The notes under the pieces: generated by a model | Databases searched by the model: none | What the model was told of the DNA's origin: nothing | The model's input: only the letters and a program-made list of their open reading frames with translations | Shown: piece by piece, positions 33,684 to 42,324 of the stretch | Position numbering within the stretch: the first letter of the stretch is position 1 | How the letters are laid out: every line of letters starts with the position of its first letter | Source: Lentisphaerota bacterium | Lineage (GTDB): Bacteria; Verrucomicrobiota; Lentisphaeria; Victivallales; Victivallaceae | Direction of reading: 5' to 3' | DNA length: 48,559 nt | NCBI GenBank assembly: GCA_015061805.1 | Contig: SUVV01000002.1 | Coordinates: 133,523 to 182,081 of the forward strand | Program-made: the position numbers and the translations under genes

Positions 33684-35990
33684 ATGTTCAGATTTTGCAG
33701 TTATGTCATTGGTTGTGTTCTGGCGTTGTCAGCATTTTCTCTGCGTGCGGCACTGCCGCTTGCGGCGAACGGCAAACCGGTTGCCTCCATCGTTGTCCCG
33801 GAAAAATCCGATGTGACTTTGGATTACGCGGCGCAGGAGTTGCAGTTGTGGATCAAAAATATTTCCGGCGCTGAACTTCCCATTGTTAAAAGTGGTGCTT
33901 CTGCCGGTGGTCAGATCGTTCTTGATCCGGCTTCGGTGAATTTCCCGGCGGATGCCAAGCAGTTCAAAGGCAATGACGGTTACTCTGTCCGTCAGAAAGA
34001 TAATAAAGTTTATCTCAATGCCGGCTGTTCCAAAGGTATTCTCAACGGTGTTTTCCGCATGCTCTACAAGAACAGCGACATCATCTGGGCGCGCCCCAAT
34101 CCTGAATTCGGTACGATTTTCACCCCTGATAAAAATTTCACCCTGACCAAGACCGATTACATCGATATTCCGAAATTTCTTCTTCGCGGCTGGCAGATGC
34201 CGCCTGCTTACAAAGACAAGAGCCGCTACAGCAATTTCATCTGGCAGACCCGCAACGGAACCAACTGGAACTCTCTGGAAAATTCCGATCCGGTGAAAAT
34301 CAAATTCGGTACCATTCTGGAAGACGGCGGCGGTCACAACATCGTAGGCCGGTTCATCCGGGAGAAAAAGTACTTCAAGACCCATCCGGAATTCTATCCG
34401 CTCAAGAATGGCAAACGTATGCAGCCCAGCAAGCACAAAGGTTCCGTCCAGCTGTGCTTCACCAATCAGGAAATGGTCAAAGCCTTTATCCATGAAGTGG
34501 ATGAACGGGTCAGACGCAATCCGCACTTTTCCACCTACCGCATCATGAATGAGGATAACCGCAACCTTTGCGAATGTCCCGAATGTATGAAGCCGGTCGT
34601 TCTGGCGGATGGAACGACTGTCGATGTCAAAGATCCGGCGTTCCGTTCCACCCAGTTCTTCCTTTTCCTCAATCAGGTCGGCCGCCACTTCAAGGCGAAA
34701 TATCCGGAAAAACGCATTCTCACCTTTGCTTATCTTTTTACCGTGATCCCCCCCAAGTGCCGGGTCGAAGACAATATTGATATCTCTTTTGCGCCAATTT
34801 CCAAAGATGCCAAGTTTGATATCACTGCTCCGCAGTCTGCCAAAACAATGAAGCAGTTCATGAATTGGATCAAGATCACCCGCAATATCACTCTGCGTGA
34901 ATACTACGGTCTGGGCGGTGACTTCCCGCGTGCGATCGACAAAACCGCTTTCGGTGACTGGCAGTACATGTACAAGCATGGTGTCCGCCGTACCTACAGT
35001 GAAATGCGCGGTGACTTCAAATATCCTGCTTTCCTCGCCAATCCGTGGGATATCAACTCCATGCAATACTGGGTGCTGACCCAGGGCTGCTGGGATCCGA
35101 TGCAGGATTATAAGGCGCTGCGCATGGAATTTCTGACCCGGGTTTACGGTGCAGAAGCGGCTCCGGATATTGCGGAATTCTACGAACTTATCGGCAATTC
35201 ATGGCTCAAACTGACCAGCCGTTCCATTTGGAATGAGGTTGCTCATACCGCCTGGCAGGAAGCTGTCATCAGCAAGCCCAAACTCGTTGCCGCCTGCCGT
35301 GCGGCGCTCAAACGTGCGGAGGGCAAAGTGAAACCTGCCGGTAAAAAGCATTTTGCCGCGCTCAAAGCCGCGTTCGATGTTCACATGAACTTTGAGGCGA
35401 AAAAACTGATCGTCGGCAAACGTACCTCCGGTAATCCCGGACTTGATCCTGATTTCAGTACTGCGGCATGGGTTGCTGCTCCTGTTCATGACCAGTTTTT
35501 CCACAATACCGGGGCTTTCCGCCATCCGAACAAAACTGAAGTCCGGATGCTGTTCGATGACAAAAATATTTACGTCGGGGTGAAGTGCGAATTCCCCAAT
35601 GTCAAAAAGATGAAATACCGTCCGCTGCGTGCCGGTAAAAATGCGGTTCCGCATGGTGAGGGATTTGAGGTTATTTTCTCCTATAAATCAGGGAAAAAGA
35701 CCAATTTGATCCATCTTGCGACCGATCCCTCCGGCAACCGTTTCTCCGGAGGCCGCAAAGTCAATTGGAAGCATGAGGTCAAAATCACCGATTACGGCTG
35801 GTGTGCGCTTTTTACTGTGCCGTGGAAAGATCTGAAACTTACTCCGGCAACCGCCGGCAAAATGCGCGGTCAGTTCATCCGTCAGTATAATCAACTCAAG
35901 GAAGAGGGCAAAGTTCCGTGGACAGCGGCGATTCTTTTCTCCGGCCGCCGTCGGCAGTCGAAATACTATCATCCGCTTGAATTCAAATGA
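33684..35990 (+). CDS. DUF4838 secreted protein with C-terminal CBM9-like domain
   Basis: Protein of 768 residues with a signal peptide (to about 22). Residues 30-130 resemble the alpha-glucuronidase/GH20-type N-terminal domain (LDYAAQELQLWIKNISG). A DUF4838-type central region follows: HPEFYPL (234-240), LCFTN (257-261), MNEDNRN then Cys296-x-Cys298-x2-Cys301. From about 580 a CBM9-like beta domain appears (EVRMLFDDKNIYVGVKCEF, EGFEVIFSY). I infer a glycan-active protein at the cell surface; activity unproven. Where the paralogues have (N/S/H)-D-G, this one has N-E-D, so it may be divergent in activity. AAAGGAGG precedes the ATG. The next gene starts 12 bp later. Confidence 0.8.
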   Translation: MFRFCSYVIGCVLALSAFSLRAALPLAANGKPVASIVVPEKSDVTLDYAAQELQLWIKNISGAELPIVKSGASAGGQIVLDPASVNFPADAKQFKGNDGYSVRQKDNKVYLNAGCSKGILNGVFRMLYKNSDIIWARPNPEFGTIFTPDKNFTLTKTDYIDIPKFLLRGWQMPPAYKDKSRYSNFIWQTRNGTNWNSLENSDPVKIKFGTILEDGGGHNIVGRFIREKKYFKTHPEFYPLKNGKRMQPSKHKGSVQLCFTNQEMVKAFIHEVDERVRRNPHFSTYRIMNEDNRNLCECPECMKPVVLADGTTVDVKDPAFRSTQFFLFLNQVGRHFKAKYPEKRILTFAYLFTVIPPKCRVEDNIDISFAPISKDAKFDITAPQSAKTMKQFMNWIKITRNITLREYYGLGGDFPRAIDKTAFGDWQYMYKHGVRRTYSEMRGDFKYPAFLANPWDINSMQYWVLTQGCWDPMQDYKALRMEFLTRVYGAEAAPDIAEFYELIGNSWLKLTSRSIWNEVAHTAWQEAVISKPKLVAACRAALKRAEGKVKPAGKKHFAALKAAFDVHMNFEAKKLIVGKRTSGNPGLDPDFSTAAWVAAPVHDQFFHNTGAFRHPNKTEVRMLFDDKNIYVGVKCEFPNVKKMKYRPLRAGKNAVPHGEGFEVIFSYKSGKKTNLIHLATDPSGNRFSGGRKVNWKHEVKITDYGWCALFTVPWKDLKLTPATAGKMRGQFIRQYNQLKEEGKVPWTAAILFSGRRRQSKYYHPLEFK

Positions 35991-36002
35991 TCCGGGGGCG
36001 TG

Positions 36003-37433
36003 ATGCTGAAAAAAATCTTGTTATTGTGCGTGATTTTCGGGGGAATGGTTATGGTTGATGCAAAGGAAAAATATTTCCCGGTCGAAGAACTCATCCCCGG
36101 CAGCTGGTTTGTGAATTCGATTCAGAAGACCCGTGCTGACCGCGAAAAGTTTTATCTGGAAAAATTGGCAAAAATCACGCCGGATGATTCCCGGCGTTCC
36201 GCCTGCGCCGAAGCATTTCACCGGATGCTCGAAATCAATTCTTTTTCCAGCAACCGGGCAGAAGATGAAGCCATCGAACGCGCGCTCGGCTGGAAAAAGG
36301 GTGATTTCACCTGGCACAACAATACTTTTTACACCAGAACCGGATGTACTTCATGGATAATCACTCCGGATGTTTCGGCAACCGGAGCGTGTATGGTTCA
36401 GAAAAACCGGGACTTCAAGGGGCAGAATCTCTTGAGCGCCCGGCTTTACCGGGCATGTCAGGGTAAGTACAAAGTTATCACTGTAAATGATCTCTGGAGT
36501 TCCGGCGCCGGTGCAGTGATGAATGAAAAAGGTCTGATGATCGTTCAGAATGACGGCAGTTCAGTCTTGAAACAGGAACTTCCCAGCCGCAGTATCACCG
36601 TCGGTTGTATTTTTATGCTCCGGCACATCGCTGAACATTGTGCGAACCTTGAAGAAGCGGTGGCAATGTTGAAAAAATTCTACCGCACCGGTCTCGGCCG
36701 CTCTTCATCCATATATCTGCTCGCTGATCTCGACAGCGGCGCGATCATTGAAACTACCGGAAAACATCTTGCTTACGCGGAGGTCAATTTCGCTTATGAG
36801 GTGCGCGCCAATAACTATCTGCTCCCCGGAATGCGCAGTACGGTGAAAAAGAGCCGTGAAGCCTTTCTCAACGGCGCCAACCGCCGCTATGCCGCTTCGG
36901 AATTTCTCCGCAAAGTGGTCGCTGATAAAGGCAGGATCGCTCCTTTTGATCTGATGCGGCTTGCCCGTTTCCGTCAGCCCGGCATTGAGAAAACTTACAA
37001 ATACCGTTCAGTTTGTGTCAATGCATCACTTGCCAGTACCATGTTTGTTCCTGACCGGCAGTTTCCGGAATACCTGAGCGTTGCGTTTGTTGCGCTCGGT
37101 CCCCAGCGGCACACGGTTTTTCTGCCGATTCCGATGGGCTTGAGTGCCATGCCGGAGTCGCTTGTCAATGGTGACTGGGGCAGCAAGGCTATTGCTCTTT
37201 CGGAAATTCTGCCGCTTGATCACAAACATATTACGGAATTTGAAACGGTGGAAACCCGCTTTATTGATGAGTTTTTTGCCGCCAGAGAAAAGGCACGGAT
37301 GCTGCTTGTCAGCGGCAAACGTCCGGAAGCGGTGAAACTGCTGGATAATGTTTTCCGCAGACAATATGACGAAGCTAAACAATTTTTGGCTGATTTTACT
37401 GAAAAAGCAACCAAAATCAAGGATAAAAAATGA
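36003..37433 (+). CDS. Secreted C45-like N-terminal-nucleophile hydrolase (AAT family)
   Basis: Protein of 476 residues with a signal peptide ([19 protein letters not shown]). Residues 112-140 read [10 protein letters not shown] then [10 protein letters not shown], the pattern of acyl-CoA:6-aminopenicillanate acyltransferase and C45-type Ntn hydrolases. In that family a Gly-Cys bond is cut autocatalytically and the new N-terminal Cys (here Cys115) is the nucleophile. [12 protein letters not shown] and [13 protein letters not shown] fit the fold. Probable substrate: an amide or acylated amino sugar or peptide. GTG at 36000 directly precedes the chosen ATG. It overlaps the prepilin gene by ATGA and follows the DUF4838 gene by 12 bp. 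Confidence 0.75.
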   Translation: MLKKILLLCVIFGGMVMVDAKEKYFPVEELIPGSWFVNSIQKTRADREKFYLEKLAKITPDDSRRSACAEAFHRMLEINSFSSNRAEDEAIERALGWKKGDFTWHNNTFYTRTGCTSWIITPDVSATGACMVQKNRDFKGQNLLSARLYRACQGKYKVITVNDLWSSGAGAVMNEKGLMIVQNDGSSVLKQELPSRSITVGCIFMLRHIAEHCANLEEAVAMLKKFYRTGLGRSSSIYLLADLDSGAIIETTGKHLAYAEVNFAYEVRANNYLLPGMRSTVKKSREAFLNGANRRYAASEFLRKVVADKGRIAPFDLMRLARFRQPGIEKTYKYRSVCVNASLASTMFVPDRQFPEYLSVAFVALGPQRHTVFLPIPMGLSAMPESLVNGDWGSKAIALSEILPLDHKHITEFETVETRFIDEFFAAREKARMLLVSGKRPEAVKLLDNVFRRQYDEAKQFLADFTEKATKIKDKK

Positions 37434-38458
37434 TGTCACTCAAAAGTTTTCTCAAGCGCCGCGGCAAACTGGAACTGCAAAATACCCCGCTTTTCTTGAG
37501 CGGCAAACGTGCCGCTTCGGAGGTGTCGCGCCCATCCCGTTGGTCGGGCTTGATCGAATCTCTTAAAAATACCCCGCTTTTCTTGAGCGGCAAACGTGCC
37601 GCTTCGGAGGTGTCGCGCCCATCCCGTTGGTCGGGCTTGATCGAATCTCTTAAAAATACCCCGCTTTTTTTGAAAGAGAAAGGGGGCGCGGGGGAAAGAG
37701 GAAACTTTTTTTCCCGTGAAAAAAAGTTTCCTTTGTCCCCCGCACACTCCCGTTTCACTTTAATAGAACTGTTGGTTGTTATTGCAATTATTGCGATTTT
37801 GGCGGCGATGCTGCTTCCTGCGCTGCAGAGCGCGCGTGAACGTGGCAAGGTTACTGCATGTTTGAGTAATGTCCGGGAAATATCCAAGGCGACCCAACAG
37901 TATTTCGATAATTACGATGCGTTGGTCACCGGCAACAAAGAATATGTTGAAGATGACTGGATCAAAGGTGTGATGAAGGAAATCCGGCTCAGCGAGGATA
38001 AACTCAAGACCAAAAATCATGTTATGTACTGCCCGAATTCCAAAAGTGCCGCCCGTGCCTATCTGGCAGATTACCGTACCTATGGTGTCAATGCGTGGAT
38101 GGGAACCAATCCGTGGTACAAAGCCAAAGCCTATTCCAATACTGATAAAGGTGGATTCAAGCGGGTTCGCAAACCGAGTCAGGTGTTCTTTATCGCTGAA
38201 GGTCAGCAGACCAATTACCGGAATTTTGGGGTGAATGAACGGACGATTGCTGTAAACGGCGAAACCAAACAGCAAGTAGTCTATGGTCATGGAAAAGGGG
38301 CGACCAACTCGTTGCGAACCGGTACGGCCAGTTTCTTTGACGGTTCGGGAATTATTATAACGCCCAAATCCATCACCCGGCGTTATTATGTGGTCATCAG
38401 TCCGACCGGGGAGGTCGCACGGGCGGCAAGTAAAACTGCTATGGCACCGGATTTTTGA
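37430..38458 (+). CDS. Prepilin-type protein with repeat-derived leader
   Basis: Open frame of 342 residues. The type IV prepilin/pseudopilin helix ([24 protein letters not shown]) begins at residue 109, followed by [20 protein letters not shown] and a soluble domain ending near FFDGSG. The leader is abnormal: 17 residues, two identical 29-residue units ([15 protein letters not shown]...), then [33 protein letters not shown] from a palindromic element. The ATG at 37430 has AAGGAT seven bases upstream and overlaps the previous stop, so translation through the repeats is plausible. Prepilin leaders are normally 5-30 residues. No ATG, GTG or TTG with a ribosome site is evident close to the helix. 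The residue before the cleavage Phe is Arg instead of Gly. Confidence 0.75.
   Translation: MMSLKSFLKRRGKLELQNTPLFLSGKRAASEVSRPSRWSGLIESLKNTPLFLSGKRAASEVSRPSRWSGLIESLKNTPLFLKEKGGAGERGNFFSREKKFPLSPAHSRFTLIELLVVIAIIAILAAMLLPALQSARERGKVTACLSNVREISKATQQYFDNYDALVTGNKEYVEDDWIKGVMKEIRLSEDKLKTKNHVMYCPNSKSAARAYLADYRTYGVNAWMGTNPWYKAKAYSNTDKGGFKRVRKPSQVFFIAEGQQTNYRNFGVNERTIAVNGETKQQVVYGHGKGATNSLRTGTASFFDGSGIIITPKSITRRYYVVISPTGEVARAASKTAMAPDF
37484..37657 (+). repeat. 87-bp tandem duplication inside the prepilin gene
   Basis: 37484-37570 and 37571-37657 are identical; 87 is a multiple of three, so frame is kept. Each copy starts ACCCCGCTTTTCTTGA (the start of element B) and contains a GCGGCA-AACG-TGCCGC hairpin. 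A third, diverging copy is element C. Confidence 0.95.
37656..37741 (+). repeat. Palindromic element, copy C, within coding sequence
   Basis: ATACCCCGCTTTTTTTGA, G-rich spacer, then a 24-bp inverted repeat (37690-37713 with 37718-37741, two mismatches) with loop CCCGTG. It is read in frame as [17 protein letters not shown] immediately before the prepilin helix. Same family as copies A and B, 10 kb away. Confidence 0.9.
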
Positions 38459-38507
38459 TGATCGGAATATGTTTTCATGCTACAATATGTAAGGGACTTG
38501 AAATTTT

Positions 38508-41012
38508 ATGAAAAAAAATGCTTTGATTGCAGGCGTGGTTGCTATGAGTTTGATTTCAACATCGTGTTCCACATTGGAAAATGCGCCCGGAGGAATATAC
38601 GCCGGTTGCGGTGACAAGGTGATGACCATCACCGAAAACGGCAAAGCCAAAGCGACCATCGTGGTTGCCGCCGATGCTCCGTATAAAAATCAACTCGCAG
38701 CCAAAGAGTTGAAGCACTTCCTCGACCGGATTTCCGGTGCGGATTTTGTGATCAAGACCGACGATCAGAAAGTTACCGGTCCGAAAATTCTGGTTGGCCG
38801 CAGCCGTTATACTGCCAGAATGAAACTTGATATTCCTTCCGGTGAGAGTTATGAGGAGATCAAAGAGGGATTTCTCATCAAGACGGTCGGCAGCGATCTG
38901 GTGCTGGCGGGCAACGATGACGGCTGGAATCTGGCAAGCGGCAGAGGCGGACGGGCGCGCAAAAAGACTGCTCCCCTTGCCGGACGTCCGTGGGATTTGG
39001 ATTTCGGCAAGGCGTACAAAGGAACTCTCTTTGCGGTCTATGCTTTCCTCGAACAGCTCGGCTGCCGCTGGTATATGCCCGGTAAACTGGGTGAAGTCGT
39101 CCCTGCCAACAAAAATATTTCCATTGGAAAACTTGATATTCTGGAACGCCCCGGCTTCCTGATGCGCGGTTACTGGCTCACTCCGGACAAAAATGCCGCC
39201 AACGATCTGGATGCGTTTTTCCACCGCAACCGCTTTTTGGAATTCAGTGCCGGATTCAGCAATGCCGAAGACAGTTCAATTCACCGTTTTATCACCAATT
39301 CGATGTTTGAAAAGCACCCGGAATATTTCGGATTGATGCCGGACGGCAAGGGCAGGGATATCAAAGTTATCTGCATGACTCATCCGGAGGTCGAGGAGAT
39401 CCTGGTGAAAAAGATCCGGGAATTTTTCAAAAAGAATCCGGATGTCACCTATGTCGGGTTTGCCCCCCATGACGGCATGTTCATCTGCTACTGTCCGAAC
39501 TGCCTTGCCGCCAACGGCAATATCCGTAAAGAGGGCGTTGCCGGCCGCGGCAAACCTTCGGTCAGCGGTTCTTACTACCGGTTGATCAGCAACGTTGCCG
39601 CCCGGTTGAAGCCGGAATTCCCGGATAAGATAGTTTCGGCGAGCATCTACTGCGGCAGAATCTACACGCCGCCCACCGAATTCAAATTTGCGGATAATGT
39701 CGGCGGACACCTTGCGCTTCTGGAATATTCTCTGGTCAAACCGATCGATCATCCGGATAACTGGCAGTCGCAGCAGATCGCCGCGATGTTCAAGGCGTGG
39801 AAACGGCGCATGGACAAGTTCATTTACCGTCCCTATTATCCCAACTTCATGTTTAATCTGACTCTGCCCATCCCGCAGATGCACAATATCATCCGGGATG
39901 TGAAATTCCTCGCCCACCCGGAACGCAAACCGCTGGGAATGCGCTGGGAGTGCCGTCAGGTCTGGAATCTGCACTTCCTCAATATATATATGTTGGGAAG
40001 AATGCTCTGGAATCCCGACAGTGACGGCGAAAAACTGCTCGATGAGGCCTATTGCAAACTGTACGGCCCCGCCGCTCTCCCGGTCAAAAAATTCTATACC
40101 GCCCTCGAAGATGCGGTGCGTAATTTCACGGTAAACACCCACGAGGAGGAGTTGATCCCGGAATTTTACAACTATGAATTCATTTCCGGTTTGATGCCGC
40201 TGATCGATGAAGCCGAAAAGTTGACTGCAAATTCGACGGATGAAAATCTCAAACTGCGGATAAAGATGCTTCGCATTACCGCCGATCATATCCACACTTA
40301 CAGCGAAATGCGCGGAGTGTGCGAGCGCAATCTGGATTATGCCCGGGCTGCCAAACTGGCGGAAAAAATGCAGAAACTGGAAGCGGAGATGATGAAACTC
40401 AACCCCAGTTCATTCAAGCCGTCGGATTACCGTATGGATAAGCGTCCGGTGTACGGCAAGTTCGGTGCCAACCGTTCTTCCTACGGCAAGATGATGCAGT
40501 ACCGCAACACCGATGCCCTGCGCAACGGCACCGAAGGCACTCTGGCGGTCGATTTCCCGCGCATTTGGAAATTCAAGACTGACGAACTGTCGCTCGGTAT
40601 CATGGATGAGTGGTTCCGCAAAGATCTGGATATCTCCGACTGGAAAGATATCCAGGTTCCCCGGGCAATCGAAATGCAGGGATATTTCACCGATAAAAAG
40701 CACATGGTTCCCTATCTCGGAGAAATGTTCTATGCCACCGACTTTGAATTGGATGGCAAATTCGATCCGGATAAACTCGCGATCTATGTTGGCGGTATCA
40801 ATAATGAAGCATGGATTTGGATCAACGGTCAGATCGTTGCTTATCAGCCATTCCACAGTTGGTGGGCGCGGTATAATTATACCTGGACGCAGGATTTGCC
40901 TGCCGGAGTGCTGAAACCGGGCAAAAACCGGATCACGGTTCGGGTCATTGCCATGGATAAGAGCGGTTTCGGCGGCATTTTCCGCAACATGTTCCTGTAC
41001 CAGAAAAAGTAA
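38508..41012 (+). CDS. DUF4838 lipoprotein with C-terminal beta-sandwich domain
   Basis: Protein of 834 residues, lipoprotein signal ISTSC (Cys20). N-terminal GH20/GH67-type accessory domain (about 50-130: NQLAAKELKHFLDRISGADF), then AVYAFLEQLGCRWYMPGKLGE, HPEYFGL (270-276), ICMTH (288-292), FAPHDG (318-323) and Cys327-x-Cys329-x2-Cys332. From about 690 a GH2-like sugar-binding beta-sandwich (FYATDFELDGKFDPDKLAIYVGGINNEAWIWINGQ). Predicted outer-membrane-anchored glycan hydrolase-like protein; catalytic residues are not established, though Asp322 next to the Cys cluster is a candidate. AAGGGA precedes the ATG. It begins 49 bp after the prepilin gene and ends in a terminator. Confidence 0.8.
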   Translation: MKKNALIAGVVAMSLISTSCSTLENAPGGIYAGCGDKVMTITENGKAKATIVVAADAPYKNQLAAKELKHFLDRISGADFVIKTDDQKVTGPKILVGRSRYTARMKLDIPSGESYEEIKEGFLIKTVGSDLVLAGNDDGWNLASGRGGRARKKTAPLAGRPWDLDFGKAYKGTLFAVYAFLEQLGCRWYMPGKLGEVVPANKNISIGKLDILERPGFLMRGYWLTPDKNAANDLDAFFHRNRFLEFSAGFSNAEDSSIHRFITNSMFEKHPEYFGLMPDGKGRDIKVICMTHPEVEEILVKKIREFFKKNPDVTYVGFAPHDGMFICYCPNCLAANGNIRKEGVAGRGKPSVSGSYYRLISNVAARLKPEFPDKIVSASIYCGRIYTPPTEFKFADNVGGHLALLEYSLVKPIDHPDNWQSQQIAAMFKAWKRRMDKFIYRPYYPNFMFNLTLPIPQMHNIIRDVKFLAHPERKPLGMRWECRQVWNLHFLNIYMLGRMLWNPDSDGEKLLDEAYCKLYGPAALPVKKFYTALEDAVRNFTVNTHEEELIPEFYNYEFISGLMPLIDEAEKLTANSTDENLKLRIKMLRITADHIHTYSEMRGVCERNLDYARAAKLAEKMQKLEAEMMKLNPSSFKPSDYRMDKRPVYGKFGANRSSYGKMMQYRNTDALRNGTEGTLAVDFPRIWKFKTDELSLGIMDEWFRKDLDISDWKDIQVPRAIEMQGYFTDKKHMVPYLGEMFYATDFELDGKFDPDKLAIYVGGINNEAWIWINGQIVAYQPFHSWWARYNYTWTQDLPAGVLKPGKNRITVRVIAMDKSGFGGIFRNMFLYQKK

Positions 41013-41060
41013 TCAGGAAAGATTCTGCGGCATCCCCCGCTATTCTTGCGGTGTTCAGCG

Positions 41061-41102
41061 CCCGGACAGCGTACTATTTGCGCTTTCCGGGTGTTTGTTT
41101 TG
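41061..41102 (+). terminator. Intrinsic terminator after the second DUF4838 gene
   Basis: Stem CCCGGA/TCCGGG extended by AGCG/CGCT across one mismatch (41061-41070 with 41081-41091), then GTGTTTGTTTTG. It lies 49 bp after the stop codon and separates this transcript from the LacI-headed one. Confidence 0.65.
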
Positions 41103-41223
41103 TGAAACTGCCGGATGAGCCATTTCCAATTGTTTATGAGGGCGGTTGATTCACATCTGCTGATTACATGATTTTTCTTGAACAGTAAAACACAAAAAAA
41201 TATCATATTTGTAAAAAAACCAT

Positions 41224-41252
41224 TTGCAAAAACAAATATATTGTGATATTTT
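41224..41252 (+). promoter_or_regulatory. Predicted promoter of the LacI-family gene
   Basis: -35 TTGCAA (41224-41229), 17-bp spacer, -10 TATTTT (41247-41252). It lies within a larger AT-rich dyad (41194-41212 with 41232-41254). The operator palindrome starts 15 bp after the -10, across the likely transcription start. Confidence 0.5.
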
Positions 41253-41266
41253 TTAATAAGATGAAA

Positions 41267-41286
41267 TTTTTGGAACGTTCCAAAAA
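41267..41286. promoter_or_regulatory. LacI-family operator, perfect 20-bp palindrome
   Basis: TTTTTGGAACGTTCCAAAAA is perfectly symmetric about a central CG step, as operators of LacI/GalR proteins usually are. It lies between the predicted promoter and the regulator's start codon, so autorepression is expected, with control of the downstream genes if they share the transcript. Confidence 0.8.
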
Positions 41287-41307
41287 CGCTTTGCAGGGGT
41301 CTGATTT

Positions 41308-42291
41308 ATGGCTAAAAAAGGTGTGACAATCAATGATGTGGCAAAATATGCCGGAGTATCCCGGTCGATGGTTTCTTATGTGCTGTGCCACGGTGAACGC
41401 GGTTCCTCCACTCCTGAAACCCGGGAAAAAATTTATAATGCGGTAAAAGCACTCGGGTACCGGGTCAATCATACCGCCCGTTCATTGCGTTCCGGAAAGA
41501 CCCGCAACATCGGCGTTGTCCTGCCCTCTCTGCAGATGTATCTGTATGAATTGATCGTGGAACTGGAAAAAAGTTTCCGCAAATATGATTACACATTGAC
41601 CTACAACTTTTTTGAACGTTCCAGTAATCTCGACGGTTTTATCGCCGCCATGGAACGGCAGTTTCAAACCAATGTGGATGCCGTCATTACACCCTCTTTT
41701 GATTATACTGAACCCTCGCCGGTGCCGATCATCATCTGGGGCAATAAAGTTCCCGGTTTTGACTGTGTTTTTGTTGACAAAGAAACTTACGGGCACGATG
41801 TGATCCGCCGTCTGCTCTCTCTCGGTCACCGGAAAATTGCTGTCTGCGGCCGCTTGACTGAAGTCCGCTACAAAGGTATGCGCGATGAACTGGCAGCGCA
41901 CGGATTGGATTTTTATGCCAGATTAAGTACGCAGAACGATGATTTGCAGCAGAGGGGAATTGCTGCTATCCGGGAAATCGCCGCATTGAAAGAATTGCCG
42001 GATGTGATAATTTTTCACGATGATGAACTTGCATTGTCGGCGGTTGGTGCGGCGTTTGATCTCGGCTTGAAGATACCGGATGATATTTCGGTTGTCAGTT
42101 ACGGCAGAACTCCCTTGTCCGGAGCGGTACGTCCGACCCTTGCAACTTACGATACCGACTGGAAACGTACAGCGGATATGTTGGCTTCAGTCACCTTGAA
42201 ACGGCTCGAAAATCCGGAAATGCCATTTCAACAGATGTCCGTCACGGCGGAATTTGTTCCCGGCAACTCCTTGAAAAACAAAACAGTATAA
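41308..42291 (+). CDS. LacI/GalR-family transcriptional regulator
   Basis: DNA-binding regulator of 327 residues. The N-terminal helix-turn-helix and hinge (VTINDVAKYAGVSRSMVSYVL, 4-24; RVNHTARSLRSGKTRNIGVVLP) are followed by a periplasmic-binding-protein-like effector domain (FVDKETYGHDVIRRLLSLGHRKIAVCG, FHDDELALSAVGAAFDLGLKIPDDISVVSYG). The effector is probably a sugar released by the locus, but its identity is unknown. The gene directly follows its putative operator and lies 33 bp before the third DUF4838 gene, so it most likely controls the genes from here to beyond the window end. Confidence 0.93.
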   Translation: MAKKGVTINDVAKYAGVSRSMVSYVLCHGERGSSTPETREKIYNAVKALGYRVNHTARSLRSGKTRNIGVVLPSLQMYLYELIVELEKSFRKYDYTLTYNFFERSSNLDGFIAAMERQFQTNVDAVITPSFDYTEPSPVPIIIWGNKVPGFDCVFVDKETYGHDVIRRLLSLGHRKIAVCGRLTEVRYKGMRDELAAHGLDFYARLSTQNDDLQQRGIAAIREIAALKELPDVIIFHDDELALSAVGAAFDLGLKIPDDISVVSYGRTPLSGAVRPTLATYDTDWKRTADMLASVTLKRLENPEMPFQQMSVTAEFVPGNSLKNKTV

Positions 42292-42324
42292 AAACTCAAT
42301 ACGATAAATAAACGAGGTGAAAAA

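Noticed and set aside
33729-35066. 445-codon minus-strand frame opposite the first DUF4838 gene
   Set aside because: Antisense shadow; the plus strand has a signal peptide, ribosome site and family motifs.
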